64,000 nt of DNA, taken from assembly GCF_003315415.1 (NCBI RefSeq), contig NZ_QNSB01000005.1:186001-250000 (forward strand), read 5' to 3'. The stretch comes from Brevibacterium sanguinis (GTDB lineage Bacteria; Actinomycetota; Actinomycetes; Actinomycetales; Brevibacteriaceae). Position 1 is the first letter of the stretch, and each line of letters opens with the position of its first letter. Below are positions 8,830 to 17,746 of the stretch, one piece after another. The position numbers were made by a program, and so were the translations under genes. The notes under the pieces were generated by a model. It was not told the DNA's origin. It did not search any database and was given only the letters and a program-made list of their open reading frames with translations.

Positions 8830-10677
8830 TCAGAGTTCGAGATCCGCCTGGAAGTTGCCGTCCTCCAGTCGAGCCTTGATCGTCTGCAGGAAGCGTCCCG
8901 CATCCGCTCCGTCGACCAGCTGGTGGTTGTACGTCAGAGGCAGGTAGACCATGTCGCGGATCGCGATGGACTCCTCCCCGTCCGCGGTCTTGACGACCAC
9001 GGGACGACGCACGATCGCGCCGGTGCCGATGATGCCCATCTGCGGCTGGTTGATGATCGGCGTGTCGAACAGCGCACCGACCGACCCGATGTTCGTCACC
9101 GTGAACGTGCCGCCGGACAGTTCGTCCGGTTGGATCTTGTTGTTCCGGGTCCGATCGGCGACATCGTCGATCGCCTTGGCGAGTTCGGCGATGCTCATGT
9201 CTCCAGCGTCCTTGACGACGGGGACCAGCAGTCCGCGCGGGGTGTCCACGGCCACGGCGAGGTGCTCGTGATCGAAGTACGTGATCTCCTGGGACTCCAG
9301 GTCGTACTGGGCGTTCACCTTCGGGTGCTGCTTGAGCGCCTCGACGATGGCCTTCGCGAAGAACGGAAGGTAGGTGAGCTTGACGCCGTGCTTCGACTGG
9401 AACGCGTCCTTGTTGGCCTTGCGCAGCTTCGCCACCCGAGTCATGTCGACCTCGATGACCTGGGTCAGCTGAGCCGAGACCTCGAGGGATTCGCTCATCC
9501 GCTTGGCGATGGTCTTGCGGATCCGCGAGGCCTTCTCCGTCGTGCCGCGCAGCTTCGCGGCCTCCTCCGGGATCTCGAGCTTGAACGGTGCCTGCTCACC
9601 GCCGGCCGGTGCCGCGGCAGGTGTCGCCGTCCGGCTCGACGCCGCTTCGAGCACGTCCTGCTTGCGGATGCGTCCGCCCACCCCGGTGCCGGTGATCGCA
9701 CCGAGATCGACGCCCTTCTCACGGGCGAGTCGACGCACGAGCGGAGTGACGTAGGCGGCGTTCTCGCCCACGGTCTCCGCGGCCTGGGAGGCTGCGGCCG
9801 TCTGAGCGGACTCCTGCTTGGGCGCGGGCTTCGTCTGGGTGGGAGCCTGCGACGGCTCCTGAGCCGCGATCGACTCGGCTTCGGCCTCGGCCGGCTCGGA
9901 AGCCGTGTCCGGCTTCTGCTCGGCCGGCTTCTCCGGCGCGGACTCGGCAGGCTTCTCCTGCGCGGGAGCCTGCTGCGCGGGAGCCTGCTGCGCGGGAGCC
10001 TCGTCCTCGGCGGGCTCCTCGGCCGGAGCCTCCTCCTCGGCGGGAGCACCGGAGCCGATGATCGCGAGCGCGGCACCGACCTCGACGGTCTCGTCCTCGG
10101 CGGCGAGGTGCTTCTGCACGACGCCGGAGACCGGGGACGGCACCTCGGTGTCGACCTTGTCGGTCGAGACCTCGAGGAGGGGCTCGTCGACCTCGACCTC
10201 TTCGCCGACCTCCTTGAGCCAGCGGGTGACGGTTCCCTCGGTCACCGATTCGCCCAGGGCGGGCATCGTGACCTCGGTCCCCTCGCCGCCGGAGGTGCCG
10301 GAGCCGTCGTCCGACGAACCGCCGGATTCAGCGGGGGCCTGTTCCGGTTCGGACGGAGCCTCGGCGGGCTCCTCCTGTGCCGGAGCCTCGTCCTCGGCCG
10401 GCGCCTCGTCGGACCCGGACTCGTCCGAACCGGCGCCGCTGCCGTCACCGATGTACGCGAGATCGCCGCCGACTTCGACGACATCGTCCTCGTCGGCAAG
10501 GATCTTCTCCAGCACGCCCGCGTAGGGGCTGGGGATCTCGGTGTCGACCTTGTCGGTCGACACCTCGAGCAATGGCTCGTCGACCTCGACCTCGTCGCCG
10601 ACCTCTTTGAGCCACCGGGTGACGGTGCCTTCGGTCACCGACTCACCGAGAGCCGGCATCTGCACGGAATTCGACAT
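8830..10677 (-). CDS. sucB: dihydrolipoamide acyltransferase (E2) with two lipoyl domains
   Basis: E2 component of a 2-oxo acid dehydrogenase complex, transferring acyl groups from lipoyl arms to CoA. Two nearly identical lipoyl domains occupy residues 1-78 and about 134-210, each with STDKVDTE carrying the lipoylated lysine (about 43 and 174). They are joined by Ala/Pro/Glu-rich linkers, one of which contains a 15-bp DNA tandem repeat (9961-10000). A peripheral subunit-binding domain follows ([12 protein letters not shown], about 314), then the catalytic domain with active-site [12 protein letters not shown] (about 585). Actinobacteria often use one such E2 for both pyruvate and 2-oxoglutarate complexes, so dlaT would be an equally fair name. 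It follows lpdA by 20 bases; GAGGAG precedes its ATG. Confidence 0.93.
   Translation of the reverse strand: MSNSVQMPALGESVTEGTVTRWLKEVGDEVEVDEPLLEVSTDKVDTEIPSPYAGVLEKILADEDDVVEVGGDLAYIGDGSGAGSDESGSDEAPAEDEAPAQEEPAEAPSEPEQAPAESGGSSDDGSGTSGGEGTEVTMPALGESVTEGTVTRWLKEVGEEVEVDEPLLEVSTDKVDTEVPSPVSGVVQKHLAAEDETVEVGAALAIIGSGAPAEEEAPAEEPAEDEAPAQQAPAQQAPAQEKPAESAPEKPAEQKPDTASEPAEAEAESIAAQEPSQAPTQTKPAPKQESAQTAAASQAAETVGENAAYVTPLVRRLAREKGVDLGAITGTGVGGRIRKQDVLEAASSRTATPAAAPAGGEQAPFKLEIPEEAAKLRGTTEKASRIRKTIAKRMSESLEVSAQLTQVIEVDMTRVAKLRKANKDAFQSKHGVKLTYLPFFAKAIVEALKQHPKVNAQYDLESQEITYFDHEHLAVAVDTPRGLLVPVVKDAGDMSIAELAKAIDDVADRTRNNKIQPDELSGGTFTVTNIGSVGALFDTPIINQPQMGIIGTGAIVRRPVVVKTADGEESIAIRDMVYLPLTYNHQLVDGADAGRFLQTIKARLEDGNFQADLEL
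9961..10000. repeat. 15-bp tandem repeat in the sucB linker
   Basis: About 2.7 copies of CGCGGGAGCCTGCTG encode a repeated Gln-Gln-Ala-Pro-Ala segment between lipoyl domains. Such linkers tolerate length change. Confidence 0.8.
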
Positions 10678-10697
10678 GTCTTTCGTCTCCTCGGATC

Positions 10698-12086
10698 TTA
10701 TGAGTGGAAGTGCAGGGGTTTTCCGGCGAGGGCCAGGTGAGCCTCGCCGAGCGCTTCATTCTGCGTCGGATGCGCATGGATGAGCTGCGCGACTTCCTCT
10801 GGGAATGCCTCCCAGTTGACGATCAGTTGGGCTTCTCCGGCCTGCTCGCTCAGTCGAGCGCCGATGCCGTGGATGCCGACAACAGGTCCTTCCTTCTCGC
10901 GGATGACCTTGATCAGACCAGTGGTGCCCAGGATCACGGACTTGCCGTTGCCGCCCAGGTTGTATTCGATGGCTTCGACCTTGTCCGCCCCGTACTGCTC
11001 CTCGGCCTGCTTGGACGTGAGTCCGACAGAGAAGATCTCGGGCTCGCAGTAGGTCACGCGGGGGATGCCGGACTCGGCGACCGGGACCGGATCGAGGCCG
11101 GCGATCTCCTCGGCCACGAAGATGCCCTGGCCGAACGCCCGGTGGGCGAGCTGCAGTCCCGGGACGATGTCGCCGCACGCGTAGATGTTGCCGACCCCGG
11201 TGTGCAGGCGCTCGTTGGCGAGCACGAAACCGCGGTCCATCGGGATGCCCTGCTCCTCGAACCCGAAGCCTGCGGTGACGGGCCCGCGTCCGACGGCGAC
11301 GAGGAGGTACTCGGCCTCGAGGACGGAGCCGTCGTCGAGGGTGACCTTGACACCGTCGGCGGTCTCCTCGACGCCCTTGAACATGACGCCGAGCTTGAAG
11401 TCGATCTTGCGCTTCTTGAAGGCGCGCTCGAGGTTCTTCGAGATCGTCTCGTCCTCATTGGCGACGAGGTGCTTGAGGCCCTCGACGATGGTCACCTTCG
11501 CTCCGAAGGAGTTCCACACGCTCGCGAACTCGACGCCGATGACGCCTCCGCCGAGGACGACGACGGAGTTCGGGACCGTCTGGAGCTGCAGCGCCTCGGT
11601 GCTCGTGATGACCCGCTCAGTGACCTCGAGACCGATGGTCTTCGAGGTGGATCCGGTCGACAGGAGGATGTTCTTGCCCTTGACGGTCTGCATTCCGTCC
11701 TCACCGCTGACCTCGACGGTGTCCTGCCCGACGAGCTTGCCGGTGCCGAAGTAGGTGTCGATGCCGCGCGCCTTGACCAGGCCCTGCAGGCCCTTGTAGT
11801 TGCGCGTGATGACGCTGTCCTTGTACTCGAGCACCTTGGCGATGTCGACGCCCTTGAACTCGGCCTCGATGCCGAACTTCGCGGACTCCTTGGCCGACTC
11901 GGCGACTTCCGCCGAGTGCAGCAGGGCCTTGGTGGGGATGCAGCCACGGTGAAGGCACGTGCCCCCAACCTTGTCGTTTTCGATCAAAGCAACCTTCATA
12001 TCGAGCTCTGCAGCGCGCAGAGCCGCGGCATAGCCACCGGTTCCGCCGCCGAGGACGACAAGGTCGTAGGTCAATGAATCACTCAC
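10698..12086 (-). CDS. lpdA: dihydrolipoyl dehydrogenase (E3)
   Basis: Reoxidises dihydrolipoyl arms with NAD+ and is the E3 partner of the adjacent E2. It has 462 residues. The FAD fold [15 protein letters not shown] is at the N-terminus, the redox cysteines are in [13 protein letters not shown] (about 39-51), the NAD fold is [15 protein letters not shown], and the proton-relay His-Glu pair is in [13 protein letters not shown] (about 437). The GTG start at 12086 is preceded by CGAGGAGTAATCC, a clear ribosome binding site. It heads the lpdA-sucB operon. Confidence 0.95.
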   Translation of the reverse strand: MSDSLTYDLVVLGGGTGGYAAALRAAELDMKVALIENDKVGGTCLHRGCIPTKALLHSAEVAESAKESAKFGIEAEFKGVDIAKVLEYKDSVITRNYKGLQGLVKARGIDTYFGTGKLVGQDTVEVSGEDGMQTVKGKNILLSTGSTSKTIGLEVTERVITSTEALQLQTVPNSVVVLGGGVIGVEFASVWNSFGAKVTIVEGLKHLVANEDETISKNLERAFKKRKIDFKLGVMFKGVEETADGVKVTLDDGSVLEAEYLLVAVGRGPVTAGFGFEEQGIPMDRGFVLANERLHTGVGNIYACGDIVPGLQLAHRAFGQGIFVAEEIAGLDPVPVAESGIPRVTYCEPEIFSVGLTSKQAEEQYGADKVEAIEYNLGGNGKSVILGTTGLIKVIREKEGPVVGIHGIGARLSEQAGEAQLIVNWEAFPEEVAQLIHAHPTQNEALGEAHLALAGKPLHFHS

Positions 12087-12206
12087 GGATTACTCCTCGT
12101 AGCTTTCGGATAAGACTGCCGCCGGCAGCTTTCCTCTTTATCTTTCCACTTTTCTCGCGGGTGGTGAAAGCACAGGCCGCCCGAATCGATCAAGGTGTGC
12201 ATCATC

Positions 12207-12222
12207 ACGTCGTTTTCGACGT
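12207..12222 (-). terminator. possible small hairpin after pepA
   Basis: ACGTCG-TTTT-CGACGT forms a 6-bp stem 17 bases past the pepA stop. It is short for a terminator, so this is a weak call. Confidence 0.35.
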
Positions 12223-12239
12223 CCGGTAGAAATTCCCTC

Positions 12240-13721
12240 TCAGTCGGATCGCTTCGCCAGCTCGACCAGGGTCCGCACCGCGGCGCCGGTTCCGGCCACC
12301 GGGGTGTAGCCGAACGCGGACCCGGTGTTGAAGCTCGGCCCGGCGATGTCGATGTGGGCCCAATCGCGGTCCTCGTCGACGAACTCGCGGAGGAACGCCG
12401 CCGCGGCGAGCATTCCGCCCTCCCTGGGCCCGGAGTTCTTGAGGTCGGCGGCATTCGAGTCGAAGCCCGCGAGCATCTCCTCGGGGATGGGCATCGCCCA
12501 CATCTGCTCGCCCACAGCCTCAGCCGCCTCGGTGACCTGAGTCCGGGCGGACTCGGTGCCCATGACACCCGAGGTCCGCTTGCCGAGGGCGACGATCTGG
12601 GCCCCCGTGAGGGTGGCGACGTCGACGAGCAGATCGGGGTTCTCGGCCCCGGCGTCGGCAAGGGCGTCGGCGAGGACGAGTCGGCCCTCCGCATCGGTGT
12701 TCGTCACCTCGACGGTCTTGCCGCTGCGCATCCGGAGGACGTCGCTGGGGCGGATGGCCGAGGAGCCGGGCATGTTCTCCGCCAGCGGCAGCCATGCGGT
12801 CGCCCGCACGGGCAGCCGGAGGTCGGCGATCGCGAACACCGCCTGGACGACGGCAGCGGCCCCGGACATGTCGGACTTCATGTCCTCCATGCTCGCCGCC
12901 GGCTTGAGCGAGAGCCCGCCCGAGTCGAAGGTGATCCCCTTGCCGACGAACGACAGGTGGCGCTTGGCTCCCCGGGGGCTGTACTCGACCTTGACGAGCC
13001 GCGGCCCTCGCGTCGATCCCTGGCCGACGCCGAGGATGCCGCCGTAGCCGCCCGCCTCGAGCTCCTTCTCGCCGAGGACTGTGACCGTGACCTTCCGGCT
13101 GCCGCTCTGCTCCTCGACGATCCGCGCGAAGGAGGCGGGGTGGAGGTCGAGCGGGGGAGTGTTGACGAGGTCGCGCGCCCGGTTGGTCGCTGCGGCGACG
13201 ATCGCACCGGATTCGTGTGCGGCGGTGAACGCCCTGCCCTTGGGTCCGAGCACCGTGATCGTCCCGGGCGCCTTGTCCTCGTCCTCGGTGACGTAGGCGA
13301 GGAACCGGTAGGCGCCGAGTTCGGCGCCGACCGTCACGGCCTCGACGGCGGCAGGGGTGCTCGCGGGAAGGGCCAGGGCGATGGCGTCCGCTCCGTCGAG
13401 CGCCCGCAGCGCGGTGCCGGCCGCCCGACGCAGAGCCTCGAGGCCGGCCGGTCCCGGGTCGGAGCCGGTGGATTCGGAACCGAGGCCCACGAGGAGGATG
13501 CTGTCCGCGGAGAAGCCCTTGGGGGCGGGGATGCGGGCGGTGGCCCCGGCCTTTCCGGTGAACCCGATGGCTCTCATGATGTCCTCGACGGCGGTGCGGG
13601 CCGATCTCACGGAGTCGAGGCCGAGGGCCGATCCGTCTGCGGCTGCCAGCACCAGAACCGATGCTCGGGTCTTCGTGGGCGCACTCGAGGCGAAGCTGCT
13701 CGAGGTGGTGGCACGAGGCAT
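12240..13721 (-). CDS. pepA: leucyl aminopeptidase (M17 family)
   Basis: A cytoplasmic two-metal aminopeptidase that removes N-terminal residues from peptides; 493 residues. The catalytic domain shows GKGITFDSGGLSLKP, with metal-binding Lys and Asp, and the family signature NTDAEGRLVLADAL (about residue 342). The N-terminal 170 residues are the usual, poorly conserved domain. The ATG at 13721 was selected because AAGGGAG lies just upstream. Upstream in-frame codons would extend the protein into the pyrD promoter region. A -10-like TAGGAT (minus strand, 13757-13762) would give a leader of about 30 bases. Mycobacteria carry the same gene (pepB) between lipA and the ctaC region. Confidence 0.93.
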   Translation of the reverse strand: MPRATTSSSFASSAPTKTRASVLVLAAADGSALGLDSVRSARTAVEDIMRAIGFTGKAGATARIPAPKGFSADSILLVGLGSESTGSDPGPAGLEALRRAAGTALRALDGADAIALALPASTPAAVEAVTVGAELGAYRFLAYVTEDEDKAPGTITVLGPKGRAFTAAHESGAIVAAATNRARDLVNTPPLDLHPASFARIVEEQSGSRKVTVTVLGEKELEAGGYGGILGVGQGSTRGPRLVKVEYSPRGAKRHLSFVGKGITFDSGGLSLKPAASMEDMKSDMSGAAAVVQAVFAIADLRLPVRATAWLPLAENMPGSSAIRPSDVLRMRSGKTVEVTNTDAEGRLVLADALADAGAENPDLLVDVATLTGAQIVALGKRTSGVMGTESARTQVTEAAEAVGEQMWAMPIPEEMLAGFDSNAADLKNSGPREGGMLAAAAFLREFVDEDRDWAHIDIAGPSFNTGSAFGYTPVAGTGAAVRTLVELAKRSD

Positions 13722-13756
13722 GTGCTCCCTTTCGTCGTCGATGGGCGTTGGGTTCG

Positions 13757-13762
13757 ATCCTA
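13757..13762 (-). promoter_or_regulatory. candidate -10 element of pepA
   Basis: TAGGAT on the minus strand, with TTGAAC 19 bases further upstream (13782-13787). It is divergent from the pyrD promoter. Confidence 0.35.
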
Positions 13763-13819
13763 ATGCCAATTGCGAATCGAAGTTCAAACCGCACGTCATC
13801 TGACCAGGTCCGCCCCTTG

Positions 13820-13825
13820 TATTCT
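13820..13825 (+). promoter_or_regulatory. -10 element of a probable leaderless promoter (pyrD)
   Basis: TATTCT ends seven bases before the GTG at 13833, which has no ribosome binding site. Confidence 0.5.
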
Positions 13826-13832
13826 GGAATGC

Positions 13833-14930
13833 GTGTACTCACTGATTTTCAGACTTCTCTTCGTCCCGATGGATGCCGAACGTGCACATCACGTGTCGTT
13901 CTCCGCATTGCGATTCCTCGATTCCCTGCCCCTGCTCAATCGCCTCCTGCGACTCGTCCTCGCGCGGGGCACGAGGGACGAGGTCGAGGTCCTCGGCCTG
14001 CCGTTCCCCAATCGGGTCGGACTGGCCGCCGGTTTCGACAAGAACGGTGAGGGGGTGCGCGCGCTGTCCGCTCTGGGATTCGGCCACATCGAGGTCGGCA
14101 CGATCACCGCCCACGCGCAGCCGGGCAATGACCGGCCCCGACTGTTCCGCCTGCGTGAGAACCTGGCCCTGCTCAATCGGATGGGGTTCAACAATCAGGG
14201 CGCCCGGCAGGCCTCGTTCAACATCGAGGCCCAGCGCAGGGCGCTGTCGGCCCTGCCCGGGCGCGCCCGTCCCATCGTCGGGATCAACATCGGCAAGACG
14301 AAGGTCGTCCCCGGCGCGGACGCCGTCGAGGACTACGCCGCCTCCGCCCGGGCACTCGCCCCGCTGGCGGACTATCTCGTCATCAATGTCAGTTCACCGA
14401 ACACCCCGGGACTGCGGGATCTGCAGTCGGTGGCGAGCCTCGAACCCATCGTGTCCGCGGTCAAGGCGACCGCCGCCGAGGTGGTCGAGAACCCGCGCTC
14501 GACGCTCGGCCATGTGCCGCTGCTCGTCAAGATCGCCCCCGACCTCAACGACGAGGACGTCATCGAGATCTGCCGGCTCGCGGTGCGCCTCGGCGTCGAC
14601 GGCCTCATCACCACGAACACGACGATCGACCGTGACGTCCTGAACGGTGAGGAGGCCGAGTTCGCCAGGTCGCAGTCCGGAGGGATCTCGGGCCGGCCGC
14701 TCGCCGCCCGCTCACTCGAGGTGCTGCGGCTGGTCAAGGCGACCGTCGGGAACGAGCTCACGGTCATCTCCGTCGGCGGGATCGCCGATGCCAGGGATGT
14801 CCGCGCCCGCCTCGCCGCCGGCGCCGACCTCGTTCAGGTCTACTCCGAGATGATCTACTCGGGCCCCTTCTGGCCCGGCCGGGTCATCCGCGGAACCAAG
14901 GCGCACGGGCTGCTCGCCGCACAGCGGTAG
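13833..14930 (+). CDS. pyrD: dihydroorotate dehydrogenase (quinone), class 2
   Basis: Oxidises dihydroorotate to orotate with electrons to the quinone pool; fourth step of pyrimidine synthesis, on the inner face of the membrane. The short amphipathic N-terminus (YSLIFRLLFVPMDAERAHH) is the membrane-attachment helix of class 2 enzymes. Signatures are LNRMGFNNQGA, GINIGKTK, the catalytic serine in NVSSPNTPGLRDL (about residue 187), GGISGRPLA and the phosphate-binding ISVGGI. The GTG at 13833 is preferred because relatives begin with this helix and a -10 hexamer lies seven bases upstream. Length 365 fits class 2. Confidence 0.94.
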   Translation: MYSLIFRLLFVPMDAERAHHVSFSALRFLDSLPLLNRLLRLVLARGTRDEVEVLGLPFPNRVGLAAGFDKNGEGVRALSALGFGHIEVGTITAHAQPGNDRPRLFRLRENLALLNRMGFNNQGARQASFNIEAQRRALSALPGRARPIVGINIGKTKVVPGADAVEDYAASARALAPLADYLVINVSSPNTPGLRDLQSVASLEPIVSAVKATAAEVVENPRSTLGHVPLLVKIAPDLNDEDVIEICRLAVRLGVDGLITTNTTIDRDVLNGEEAEFARSQSGGISGRPLAARSLEVLRLVKATVGNELTVISVGGIADARDVRARLAAGADLVQVYSEMIYSGPFWPGRVIRGTKAHGLLAAQR

Positions 14931-15029
14931 CGAGAGCAGTCGCGCATCGAGCAGCCGCGGCCCCGGTTCGCGCTGCCGGTCCGCGTCGGCGGCCCCGGTC
15001 CGCGGCGCCGGCCCCGGTCAGGGACGACG

Positions 15030-15093
15030 ACTGCCCCGGTTCGTCACGTGGGGCCCTCTCACAGAGGGGTCCTGCGTGACGAACCGGGGCAGT
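15030..15093 (+). terminator. large hairpin downstream of pyrD
   Basis: ACTGCCCCGGTTCGTCACG (15030-15048) pairs perfectly with its complement at 15075-15093. The 26-base interior also folds imperfectly (GGCCCTC against GAGGGGTC). It starts 100 bases after the pyrD stop, far for an ordinary terminator. Confidence 0.5.
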
Positions 15094-15142
15094 GGTGATC
15101 GCCCTCGGGTCCATGGCCGTCGCGACGGTGCGTGCGTCACCG

Positions 15143-15194
15143 GACGCGATTGACCGTGCCCGCGTCAGCAGACGCGACTGACCGTGCCCGCGTC
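15143..15194. repeat. 24-bp direct repeat, period 28
   Basis: Two copies of GACGCGATTGACCGTGCC plus CGCGTC (15143-15166 and 15171-15194) differ by one base. The second copy is part of the terminator stem that follows. Confidence 0.8.
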
Positions 15195-15209
15195 GGTGCG
15201 GGCACGGTC
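15180..15209 (-). terminator. terminator of the DUF3043 gene
   Basis: GACCGTGCCCGC (15180-15191) pairs with GCGGGCACGGTC (15198-15209) across a six-base loop, 30 bases past the DUF3043 stop on the minus strand. Confidence 0.75.
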
Positions 15210-15239
15210 TGTGAATGCCTCAGCCCAGGTGCCGGCGGG

Positions 15240-15845
15240 TCACTGGGGGTACTGGCGGCGCTTGACCTGCGGCTTGGGCATGCGCAGCGGTCGCAGCTGG
15301 ACGCTGCGCATCACCGCGTAGAACGTCAGTCCGCGCTCGACCTCGCCGAACTTCGCCCGCAGACGGCTCTTGAGGAGGTAGTTGAGGATGAAGCCGTCGA
15401 GGATGACGAGCGCCAGCAGTCCCCACACCGCATACGTGAAGTACTGCTGGACGGTCACCGGCTGAGTGAACGCGATGACGAGGATGAGGATCGCCGCCGG
15501 GATGAACAGCTCGCCGATGGAGAACCGCGCGTCGACGTAGTCGCGGACATAGCGACGCTGCGGGCCGCGGTCGCGCCGGGTCAGGTACTTCTCCTCGCCA
15601 TTCATCATGCCGATCCTGGCGCGGTCGCGCTCCTTCCGGATCTGCTCCTTGGCCTTCTGATTCGCGACCTTGCGATCCTTCGACACCAGCGGCTGCCTGC
15701 GCACCGACTCCTGTTCGCGGCGCTTGGGGGTGGGCCGCCCCTTCTTCTGCTCCGCGGCACGGCGCGCCGCAGCGGCCTCGGCTGAGTGGTCGACGGGCTG
15801 GCTGGAGGATTCCGCATCCTCGGGGGTCTTTTTGCTTCCGAACAC
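15240..15845 (-). CDS. DUF3043 membrane protein
   Basis: A 201-residue protein of the actinobacterial DUF3043 family, function unknown. The first 100 residues are highly charged (EAAAARRAAEQKKGRPTPKR and a Lys/Arg-rich stretch). RDYVDARFSIGELFIPAAI then leads into two membrane helices at about 110-128 and 135-152, followed by a basic tail. The GTG at 15845 is the start because it opens directly at VFGSKKT and lies seven bases after a TAGTAT hexamer. Upstream it is divergent from the dipeptidase gene with only 23 bases between start codons. Confidence 0.85.
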   Translation of the reverse strand: MFGSKKTPEDAESSSQPVDHSAEAAAARRAAEQKKGRPTPKRREQESVRRQPLVSKDRKVANQKAKEQIRKERDRARIGMMNGEEKYLTRRDRGPQRRYVRDYVDARFSIGELFIPAAILILVIAFTQPVTVQQYFTYAVWGLLALVILDGFILNYLLKSRLRAKFGEVERGLTFYAVMRSVQLRPLRMPKPQVKRRQYPQ

Positions 15846-15852
15846 CCAATGA

Positions 15853-15858
15853 ATACTA
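15853..15858 (-). promoter_or_regulatory. -10 element of a probable leaderless promoter (DUF3043)
   Basis: TAGTAT on the minus strand ends seven bases before the GTG at 15845. It overlaps the opposing -10 hexamer by two bases. Confidence 0.5.
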
Positions 15859-15862
15859 CCGT
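15857..15862 (+). promoter_or_regulatory. -10 element of a probable leaderless promoter (dipeptidase)
   Basis: TACCGT ends six bases before the ATG at 15869. GGAGG directly abuts the ATG, too close to act as a normal ribosome binding site. Confidence 0.5.
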
Positions 15863-15868
15863 TGGAGG

Positions 15869-17257
15869 ATGAGCGAATCGACATCAGCACTCGGGAGTGC
15901 GCAGCTGGCCGCGGAACTGGATGAGATCTTCGACGAGGTGGTGGCACAGCTGAGCGAGCTCGTGTCCATCCCCTCCGTGGCCTGGGAGAGCTTCGATCCC
16001 GGTCAGGTCAGGGCCAGCGCCGAGGCGGTCGCCCGGCTCGCGGCCGACCTCGGCCTGGAGACGGAGATCCTCACCGCCCGGACCCCGGACGGGTCGGAGG
16101 GCTATCCGGCGGTCGTCGCGAGCCTTCCCGCTCCCGACGGCGCCCCGACCGTCCTCCTCTACGCCCATCATGACGTCCAGCCTCCCGGCAGGGCCGAGCT
16201 GTGGAACACCGAGCCGTTCACCGCGACGCAGGTCGGGGACCGGCTCTACGGTCGCGGAGCCGCCGACGACAAGGCGGGCATCATGGTCCACCTCACGGCG
16301 CTGCGGCTGCTGCGCGAGCGCCTCGGCGTGGGAGTCACCCTCTTCATCGAGGGGGAGGAGGAGGCGGGCAGCCCGAGCTTCCGCAGCTTCCTCGACACCT
16401 ATGAGTCGAAGCTCGCCGCGGACGTCATCGTCGTCGCGGACTCCGGGAACTGGGCGGCGGGCGTCCCGGCGCTGACGACGAGCCTGCGCGGAATGTGCGC
16501 CCTCGAGTTCGAGATCGCCACCCTCGACCATGCGGTGCACTCGGGGATGTACGGAGGTGTCGTGCCCGATGCGATGCTCGCGATGACCCGCGTCCTCGCG
16601 AGCCTCCACGATGAGGACGGGTCGGTGGCCGTGCCCGGACTCGTCGCTGACACGGACTCCGCGATCGACTACGACGAGGAGACGATCCGCACCGACTCCG
16701 GCGTGCTCGACTCGACCTCCCTCATCGGCCGGGGCACCCTGGCCTCACGACTGTGGTCGCAGCCGTCGATCACCGTCATCGGACTCGACATCCCCGACGT
16801 CGCGATGTCCTCGAACACCCTGCAGTCGAGTCTGCGGGCGAAGCTCTCCATCCGCCTGGCGCCGGGGGACACCCCGGAGAACGCGGTCCGGGCCGTGTCG
16901 GACCACCTGCGCGCGCACCTGCCCTTCGGCGCCTCCCTGACGATCGGCGCCACCGAGGGCGGCAGCCCGTGGCAGGCGAACCTCGACGACCCCGTGGTGC
17001 GCACGGCGCGGGACGCGCTGACCGACGCCTGGGGAGTCGACTCGGTGACGATGGGCATCGGCGGATCGATCCCGTTCATCGCCGACCTCCTCGAGGTGTT
17101 CCCCGAGGCCTCGATCCTCGTCACCGGGGTCGAGGACCCGGACGCGCGGGCCCACAGCGCCAACGAATCGCTCTACCTGCCCGACTTCAGAGCCGCGATC
17201 GTCGCCGAGGCGCTCCTGCTCTCACGCCTGTCGACGGGGCACTCCCGGAACCCCTGA
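15869..17257 (+). CDS. M20-family dipeptidase
   Basis: A metallo-dipeptidase of the M20 (ArgE/DapE/carnosinase-like) family; 462 residues. It shows the metal-binding and catalytic blocks in order: LLYAHHDVQP (about residue 95), GRGAADDKAG (about 131), EGEEEAGSP (about 158, with the general-base Glu) and a late His in RAHSANESL (about 430). The lid and dimerisation domain lies between. The natural substrate is unknown; small peptides are likely. The start at 15869 fits a leaderless transcript. There is a 107-base gap to the erpA-like gene, so the two are probably separate units. Confidence 0.88.
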   Translation: MSESTSALGSAQLAAELDEIFDEVVAQLSELVSIPSVAWESFDPGQVRASAEAVARLAADLGLETEILTARTPDGSEGYPAVVASLPAPDGAPTVLLYAHHDVQPPGRAELWNTEPFTATQVGDRLYGRGAADDKAGIMVHLTALRLLRERLGVGVTLFIEGEEEAGSPSFRSFLDTYESKLAADVIVVADSGNWAAGVPALTTSLRGMCALEFEIATLDHAVHSGMYGGVVPDAMLAMTRVLASLHDEDGSVAVPGLVADTDSAIDYDEETIRTDSGVLDSTSLIGRGTLASRLWSQPSITVIGLDIPDVAMSSNTLQSSLRAKLSIRLAPGDTPENAVRAVSDHLRAHLPFGASLTIGATEGGSPWQANLDDPVVRTARDALTDAWGVDSVTMGIGGSIPFIADLLEVFPEASILVTGVEDPDARAHSANESLYLPDFRAAIVAEALLLSRLSTGHSRNP

Positions 17258-17364
17258 CGGGAGGGGAATGCCTGACGGGAATGCCGACCGCTCGGGAATA
17301 GGGCGGGACCCTGTCGGCGTTGAGGGGCATGTAGGCTTGAGGTAGGAGCATAGAAGGAGAAACG

Positions 17365-17718
17365 ATGACTGCGACCAACGAAGAGATCGCCACCCACGAG
17401 GTCGATCTGTCCCCTGCCGCGGCCGACAAGGTGCGCAGCCTTCTCCAGCAGGAGGGGCGCGACGATCTGCGGCTGCGAGTCGCCGTGCAGCCCGGCGGCT
17501 GCTCCGGCCTGATCTACCAGCTCTACTTCGACGAGCGCTACCTCGACGGTGATGCCGTGCGCGACTTCGGCGGCGTCGAGGTCATCGTCGACAGGATGAG
17601 CGTTCCGTACCTCAACGGTTCGACCATCGACTTCTCGGACACGATCGAGAAGCAGGGCTTCACGATCGACAACCCGAACGCGGGCGGCTCCTGCGCATGC
17701 GGCGACTCGTTCCACTGA
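17365..17718 (+). CDS. erpA: A-type iron-sulfur carrier (ErpA/HesB family)
   Basis: A 117-residue Fe-S insertion protein. The three conserved cysteines are present: one in PGGCSGL (about residue 45) and the pair in SCACGDSF near the C-terminus (109 and 111). Such proteins deliver clusters to apo-enzymes such as LipA, which needs two. The ATG has an excellent ribosome binding site, GAAGGAGAAACG. A TAGGCT hexamer at 17332-17337 may be the -10 element. The mycobacterial counterpart (Rv2204c) also sits close to ctaC. The symbol follows family usage and is not proven. Confidence 0.92.
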   Translation: MTATNEEIATHEVDLSPAAADKVRSLLQQEGRDDLRLRVAVQPGGCSGLIYQLYFDERYLDGDAVRDFGGVEVIVDRMSVPYLNGSTIDFSDTIEKQGFTIDNPNAGGSCACGDSFH

Positions 17719-17746
17719 CCCGCCGCTCACGACAGACTCACCGCTG

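Larger units (their letters stand above)
14931..15239. other. 309-base non-coding interval with two hairpins and a direct repeat
   Basis: No credible gene. It holds the long pyrD hairpin (15030-15093), a 24-bp direct repeat (15143-15194) and the terminator of the DUF3043 gene (15180-15209). The first 100 bases are GC-rich with no structure that I could define. Confidence 0.7.
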
